Positions 58,920 to 64,000 of a stretch of 64,000 bases of DNA are shown piece after piece. The notes under the pieces are model-generated. The model worked only from the letters and a program-made list of their open reading frames with translations, made no database searches and had not been told where the DNA came from. The DNA comes from Eustoma russellianum (lineage: Eukaryota > Streptophyta > Magnoliopsida > Gentianales > Gentianaceae), in NCBI GenBank assembly GCA_036186865.1, contig AP025055.1, forward strand, positions 4,506,864 to 4,570,863, given 5' to 3'. Numbering within the stretch: position 1 is the stretch's first letter; each line of letters opens with the position of its first letter. Made by a program: the position numbers and the translations under genes.

Positions 58920-59241
58920 TTCTATCTTTTGCATGATTTGCAAAATAAAGGGGGAGATAGATATCAGAACATGATTTTAGTTGTTAAGTCATGATTCTAA
59001 GGTTGAATGATAAGTTTTCAATTGGTAAGTTTCGATTTGTGTTCAATTGGTTAGGAGCATAGGTTAAGGGAGAGAATATAAGTTGAGGGAGAGCACATAT
59101 GTTAAAACGTGTACTTAAAAAGAATTTGAAAATAATTGGTATAGAATTGGTGAGTTTTTCAAGACAATTGGTAAGTATGTGTTAACAATTGGTAAAGAGT
59201 TGTGACATTAAAATCATGTAGAGTTATTTTGAAAATCATCC

Positions 59242-59254
59242 AAAAGGGGGAGAA
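59242..59254 (+). other. Polypurine tract
   Basis: AAAAGGGGGAGAA lies directly before the 3' LTR, the plus-strand primer site. Confidence 0.9.
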
Positions 59255-61948
59255 TGTTGAAAAATATGTTTGGATAATTTTCAAAGTTATGATTTTAAGT
59301 GTTGATTACTTACGGAAGTGTCACACATATGATAAAAAGACGAAATATATTAAACATGTGAGAAAGTTTGAACAGAGAACATTGAGTGCTTCATAAAGCG
59401 CTTTATCCTTCAGAAAATTTAAACAGAAACTTTAGTTCAAATATTGAACGCTTTATAAAGAGCTTTATCCAATAAAAAAACTGGGATCAGAGAGTTATGG
59501 CGCGCTACACTAAGCGCTTTATTCTATGTAAAACTGGGATCATAGAGTTTATGCGCGCTACACTAAGCACTTTATTCTATAAAAAAAACTGGGATCAGAG
59601 AGTTTATGCGCGCTACACTAAACGCTTTATTCATTTGGAAATTCTGAACAGAGAGTTCTCATGGCAACATGCAGCACTACATAAAGCGCTTAATCTATGA
59701 AATAAATATTATTATGTGTTACAAATGTGATAAATAGTTGTTTTCATTTACATATATGTTCTTAATGTTTCATACATGATTTTGGTGAGTTTATTATTTG
59801 ATTTTTATGAATATTATTATGTCTTGTAACTAATATGCCGTGGAAGTTATACGACTTACCAAAAGGGCAAAAAGTGAAATTTTAAGTCTGGCAGGTACAT
59901 TGTCTTCATATATTCTATAATATGTTACTATGTAACATGATATTATCGTCTCAAGACTATCTCTATGACATTCGTCATAATTATTTCAAGACAATACTAT
60001 CTTTCTCAAAAAATGCTATCAAGGGAATTATCGTCTTTTTATTCTCGGAGCATATCGCGACGACTTCACTATGATTATTTCTCAAGGATATTATTATTAT
60101 TCTTCTTATGGTATTCTTGAAGTATCAACATCAAGATTATTATTGTTATATTTAGATTTCGGTATTCTCGGGATTTCTCGTTATGTGACATTTATTTTGT
60201 CACACTATATAGTCATCTTATGATATCATCATAAGACTTATTCTCAGATTATTTTGCATTAATTTCATATCACAATTGACATGGTAAATGGTTACAACTT
60301 TCAAGGAGAGAAAGGTGGAAATAGTTTTGACTATTTTCTACTTAAATCTAGCCATTCATTTTGAATTCAAGGGCTGAGATTAACTCTTATTTTTCTCATC
60401 AAAATGATACATTTACATGTGTGCAAGAAGACTATCTCATGTGATGACAAGTGTACAAGGAAATTATGCTAGAACCAATCAAAACTCAAGGATTATACTA
60501 GGTGGCAAAAAGTTGTCAACATGGCACACACATGGCCATATGGGCAGTTTTTCTAGCTAAATGGAGTTCAAATTTTTGCTGAGATTTCTTCTCCCACACG
60601 TGCTATTATGATGGAACAAACTTGGTTAATCTTTGAGAGATTTTACTCATCATTTATCTCATCATTTATCTTCCTTTAAATCTGAAATTTCCATGTCATA
60701 TAATGTTGAAAAAGTTGGTGACATAGATGGACAAATCACATTGCTTGAAGGTGCCAAGTGTGCTAAGTCTTGAAGACAAGAACCAATGGTGTGAAGACAA
60801 GTGTGTTTGATGACATTCAAGGTGACAAATGGCAATCTTATCAACAAGGGATGCCTCACACTATAAATAGAGGTTGAAGTGAAGAGTTGAAGACACACCT
60901 CTCTTGTTATCTTCTTCTTCTTCTTCTTCTCTATTCTTATTGTGCAGCTTGTGGTGAAATTTTTGAAGCATTGTAGTGCTGCTTAGATACACCTTATTGT
61001 GGTAGAATTGTTGTAATTTGATAAGCCAAGTTTATAAGGCTTAATCAAAAGGTGAGAAGGTGTATGAGGTGTGATAGTGCTGAAATTCTGTAAAGGTGTT
61101 GTGAATAGCTTGAATAGGGTTGGCGTGAAGCCCAAGGATCGAGCTAAGGTGTAATTCTGTGACACTGGTGATAGTGAATACCGAGGAAGGTGTCCTCGAA
61201 GACTGGAGTAGGCACATTTGGCCGAACCAGTATAAAATTCTTGGTGTTCTTTACTTTCCGTACTTTATACTTTCAATTTTCTATTCTCTGTTTTGTTAAC
61301 ACGTCTTATAAATTCTGGAAAAAATAGTAAACGGTTGTCAAAATTGCTAAAATTTTACAGAGACATACTTTAGTCTCTTAGCTTTCATTTGAAACCAATT
61401 TGACTCAATGTGGATAAGTTTAGGTTAATCAAAAGTCCAAAGTTCTGCAACTGCTACAATCTGTTTTTCAGATTTGCAAAAGTTGAGAAAAGTGACTTGG
61501 TTGACTAACTTCCCAAACGAATTTTCCAAAACTGTTTCAACCCATTATTATACATATTTTAAGGGTTATTGTGTTAAATTTTCAAAGGTTTTGGACTTGG
61601 GGATTGACGGAGAAAAATTTGTGAAGTTGAGTAAATTTCTGAACTATGTTCTGGAATTCTGTGTAGACAAAAAGTTTTTGATTAGTTGAAGGTCTTAATA
61701 ATTTTATTTTGACTTGAAATTTGTACAGGAGTTAGAAAACATCTTGAAGTATGTTCCTGGAAAGTTTCATAATTTTTGGAAGTGTTTTTAAAATCGGAAA
61801 AATATTTGCAAAAACAGTTTCTGTTTTCTGAGTTTCAGATTTCAGAACTGAGGGGTTTTGAAAAGGGTTTAAAATAGTGTGACTTCCGTTAACCACTATT
61901 CACCCCCCCCCCCTCTAGTGGCGTTTGTGCAGGGATTTCGATCCAACA
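59255..61948 (+). repeat. 3' LTR
   Basis: 2694 bp, with intact TGTTGAAA start and GATCCAACA end. It is slightly longer than the 5' LTR because of small indels, including one extra TTC unit near 60915 and a longer C run near 61904-61912. Confidence 0.95.
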
Positions 61949-62216
61949 GTCACTGAATTCATGTATGTTTCCTGGAAGAATCCTCCAGCCAGTCAAAGCA
62001 TTGTACTGCTTGGCAACCGCCGAACACATCCACCTTGTCAATCAATATTGACGTTGCATTTGCAGTCTCATGCGACGCTGCTTGTGGACTGATAACTCCG
62101 TCACTTTACTGGGAAAACCCTGAAAATGTAAGTGGGTGAGCTTCAACAAGGTATACATGTGGAGCATCGCGAGTTGCTTGCTGTTATAGAAGGCCTCAAG
62201 TTTCCAGCCAACAAAG
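61949..62216 (+). pseudogene. RNase H-type retroelement fragment, 3' part
   Basis: Continuation of 50729-50861. A broken frame includes 'WQPPNTSTLSINIDVAF' (the RVT_3 entry motif with its catalytic Asp), and a little later 'HRELLAVIEGLKF', the helix with the catalytic Glu in this family. Stops and frameshifts are present. Confidence 0.5.
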
Positions 62217-62764
62217 TATACATGTGTAGGGTGCGAAACAGGATATTGACGTGGGGATCGAGAAGACTCAAAAGGAAAGCACTGAAAGCTAAGAAAACGA
62301 AAATTGTCTTGGCTGCGACGGTATATTTTATTTGGCAAGGTCGGAACAAATATATTTTTGAAGGAGAAACATTTGTATCTGGGGATGTAACACACAGAAT
62401 ATGTGCTCTAATGTATAAAAAGTGATGTATAAGCTCTACCCACATATCTTAGACATAGACGCTACTCATATTGTTTAAGATTGCTATACATTACTAACTA
62501 GCACATGTAGGTCGGCATGTGTACCTACAAGTAGGGTTATTGTATAGGTCGCATCCCTTTGATGCCTTGATTTCTCTAGATAATATTAACATTTTAACCA
62601 AAAAAAATATACATGTGTAGCATTGCGAGTTGCTTGATGTTATAGAAGACCTCAAGTTTCCAGCCAACAAAGTATACATGTGTAGCATCGTGAGTTGATT
62701 GCTGTTATAGAAGGCCTCAAGTTTCCAGCCAACAAAGTATACATGTGTAGCATCGCGAGTTACT
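62150..62764. repeat. 65-bp minisatellite derived from RNase H coding sequence, split by a LINE
   Basis: The unit 'catcgcgagttgcttgctgt ... tatacatgtgtag' (65 bp) occurs at about 62165-62229, 62621-62685 and 62686-62750, and starts again at 62751. The unit overlaps the 'HRELLAVIEGLKF' coding stretch. The first and second units are separated by the LINE at 62230-62607. Confidence 0.88.
62230..62607 (+). mobile_element. 5'-truncated LINE with poly(A) and 13-bp target duplication
   Basis: 378 bp. It encodes only the C-terminal end of an L1-type ORF2 ('VLAATVYFIWQGRNKYIFEG', ending at the stop after 'ALMYKK') and a short 3' UTR. It ends in A8-A9. TATACATGTGTAG flanks it on both sides (62217-62229, 62608-62620). 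Confidence 0.88.
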
Positions 62765-63292
62765 TTTCAGATACCCTTCATTCTCATGATTCAAATAGTC
62801 ATCAATTTTCTTCCTGTTGCAAATGCAGTAATCACTTCTGGACCAAGAGATTCATTAGGCTATAGAACTAGATACAGTTTTATTCCTCTATCATTACGTT
62901 ACTGCTAAGAGTTCAGATGTAAAATGAGGTGATACAGAAGAAAAATTGAAGCAGGAGTCCACGATCCATGATATGATCTTAAAGCTTGTCATTATGAGGG
63001 TTATAACATTTGGGGTTGTCAAAATACTTCGTATGTCCAGAAATAATAAGTACTTCAAGATATTATGGTGAAAAATCAAAATGACTTAAATTTTAAGATA
63101 GAAATAGTAACAATTATTCACATAAACAAATACAAGTACATTTTAACCGATTACAAAGAGATAGCAGGAGGCCTTCTAAAAGTTGACTCAATCCCTGAAA
63201 CCACCTACCTCAAAACTAAAACCTTATCAACCAATCACAAGAGGGAACCCAAAAAAGCAGAGTCATAACCCTGTCAGTAGTCAAGAAGCGTA
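62765..63292. other. Intergenic, no gene recognised
   Basis: Spacer without coding or repeat signals that I can name. Confidence 0.4.
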
Positions 63293-63301
63293 CATTTATA
63301 G

Positions 63302-63446
63302 GGGATGGGATCTCCTCACCCCACTTTTCCTCACCACATTCATGACCGTACGACACGTGGCAGCAGGGTGGGGTGGTGAGGCTAGATGCGGGTAACGTTA
63401 CCACGTGTCGTGCGGTGAGAAAAAGTGGGTGAAGGGATCCTATCCC
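63302..63446. mobile_element. Mutator-type MITE, copy C (internally deleted)
   Basis: 145 bp, ends GGGATGGGATCTCC / GGGATAGGATCCC (other strand), exact 9-bp duplication CATTTATAG (63293-63301, 63447-63455), internal CACGTG blocks. It lacks about 40 bp relative to the 184-bp copies. Confidence 0.9.
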
Positions 63447-63455
63447 CATTTATAG

Positions 63456-64000
63456 GAGTTCTGGGAGCAAAAGCTCAATACTTCTGACCCGTAGACCTTC
63501 ACCATCCCAGTCTCATGGATACTCTTAGATGATGCAAATCAGAAGCTCATTCTAGGATGTAAATCAGGAGTTCAGCAGCCTCTTAGGTTGGTAAGGCATT
63601 ACAGGAACGCACACAAGGTGCATACTGCAAACTGGGTCGGCAACCTTCTAACCCAATTGAACCAGATATAATGACATAGCTATTACGAGTTCTGTCACGT
63701 AATGAGGGAGATAAAAATACAAAAGTAACGAAAAGGGAAGCTTTGATCTTCTTGTCCCAAAAAAAGAAAAATCGTATTATGTCTCTCTTCTCCTCCCAAA
63801 AAGATCATATTCTGTCTCTAGGTAACCCATATCTATGACCTATTGTGTTGTGATAAAACAGGAATGGACAACAATATTTGGGTCAGAGGATTTTATTCCA
63901 TAACAAAGTAAGAATGTCAAAATGCCTGATGTTCTGTATGTTCTTTTTTTTTTTTTTCTGTATCTTTCTAAGTTTTATAGCAATGGTTAACCATTTCTCT
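63456..64000. other. Intergenic, no gene recognised
   Basis: Spacer up to the window edge; a T-rich run lies near 63943-63957. Nothing coding recognised. Confidence 0.4.

Larger units (their letters stand above)
50862..61948 (+). mobile_element. Sirevirus-like Ty1/copia retrotransposon, nearly complete
   Basis: Two LTRs (50862-53547 and 59255-61948), a primer-binding site, polypurine tract, gag, protease, integrase, RT and RNase H are in copia order. GTCAC is duplicated on both sides (50857-50861, 61949-61953). Long LTRs and a gag with an extended coiled coil after the zinc knuckle point to the Sirevirus (SIRE/Maximus) lineage. There is no env-like frame between RNase H and the 3' LTR (about 330 bp). 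The LTRs are highly similar but carry scattered substitutions and small indels. Four breaks in the coding region make it non-autonomous. Confidence 0.95.

Overview
The window is nuclear DNA of a flowering plant. It has plant-type intron-rich genes with GT/AG junctions, plant SINEs, MITEs, RTE and L1 LINEs and Ty1/copia elements, AT-rich spacers and a 10-base assembly gap (49089-49098). The TBP protein sequence and the repeat types point to a eudicot, perhaps an asterid; that placement is inference.

Four host genes can be assembled from exons, each with consistent reading phase. (1) A TATA-binding protein gene, + strand, with coding exons spread over 5182-16064, 201 residues and a stop codon that appears to be split by an intron. 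(2) An F-box protein gene, - strand, 22403-24179, two exons. (3) An atypical bHLH transcription factor gene of the AtbHLH52/53 type, - strand, 30561-32597, two exons. (4) An INO80 complex subunit B (PAPA-1 / HIT zinc finger) gene, + strand, 44061-47335, six coding exons. The four are unrelated in function and do not form a cluster; three of them act in nuclear transcription or chromatin.

Everything else that can be named is mobile DNA, much of it nested. TBP intron 2 (5.7 kb) holds an L1 remnant and a SINE-like repeat split by a 1789-bp near-perfect palindrome (835-bp arms with one mismatch seen, 119-bp loop, 5-bp target duplication). Region 16.3-22 kb is a patchwork of SINEs, Mutator-type MITEs with exact 9-bp target duplications, hAT-type MITEs and RTE LINE tails. 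Region 29-35 kb carries Au-type tRNA SINEs and hAT MITEs, some inside the bHLH intron. Region 35.6-40.25 kb is a decayed copia element with a reverse-oriented 1460-bp solo LTR inside its gag region; that LTR carries seven 52-bp palindromic repeats. Region 50.86-61.95 kb is an almost complete Sirevirus-like copia element with 2.7-kb LTRs and GTCAC target duplications, inserted into an older RNase H-type retroelement fragment. The 3' part of that fragment has turned into a 65-bp minisatellite that was itself hit by a poly(A) LINE.

I found no new protein-coding system. The most unusual object is the giant palindrome inside a transcribed intron of TBP, whose two ends look like the same LTR terminus.
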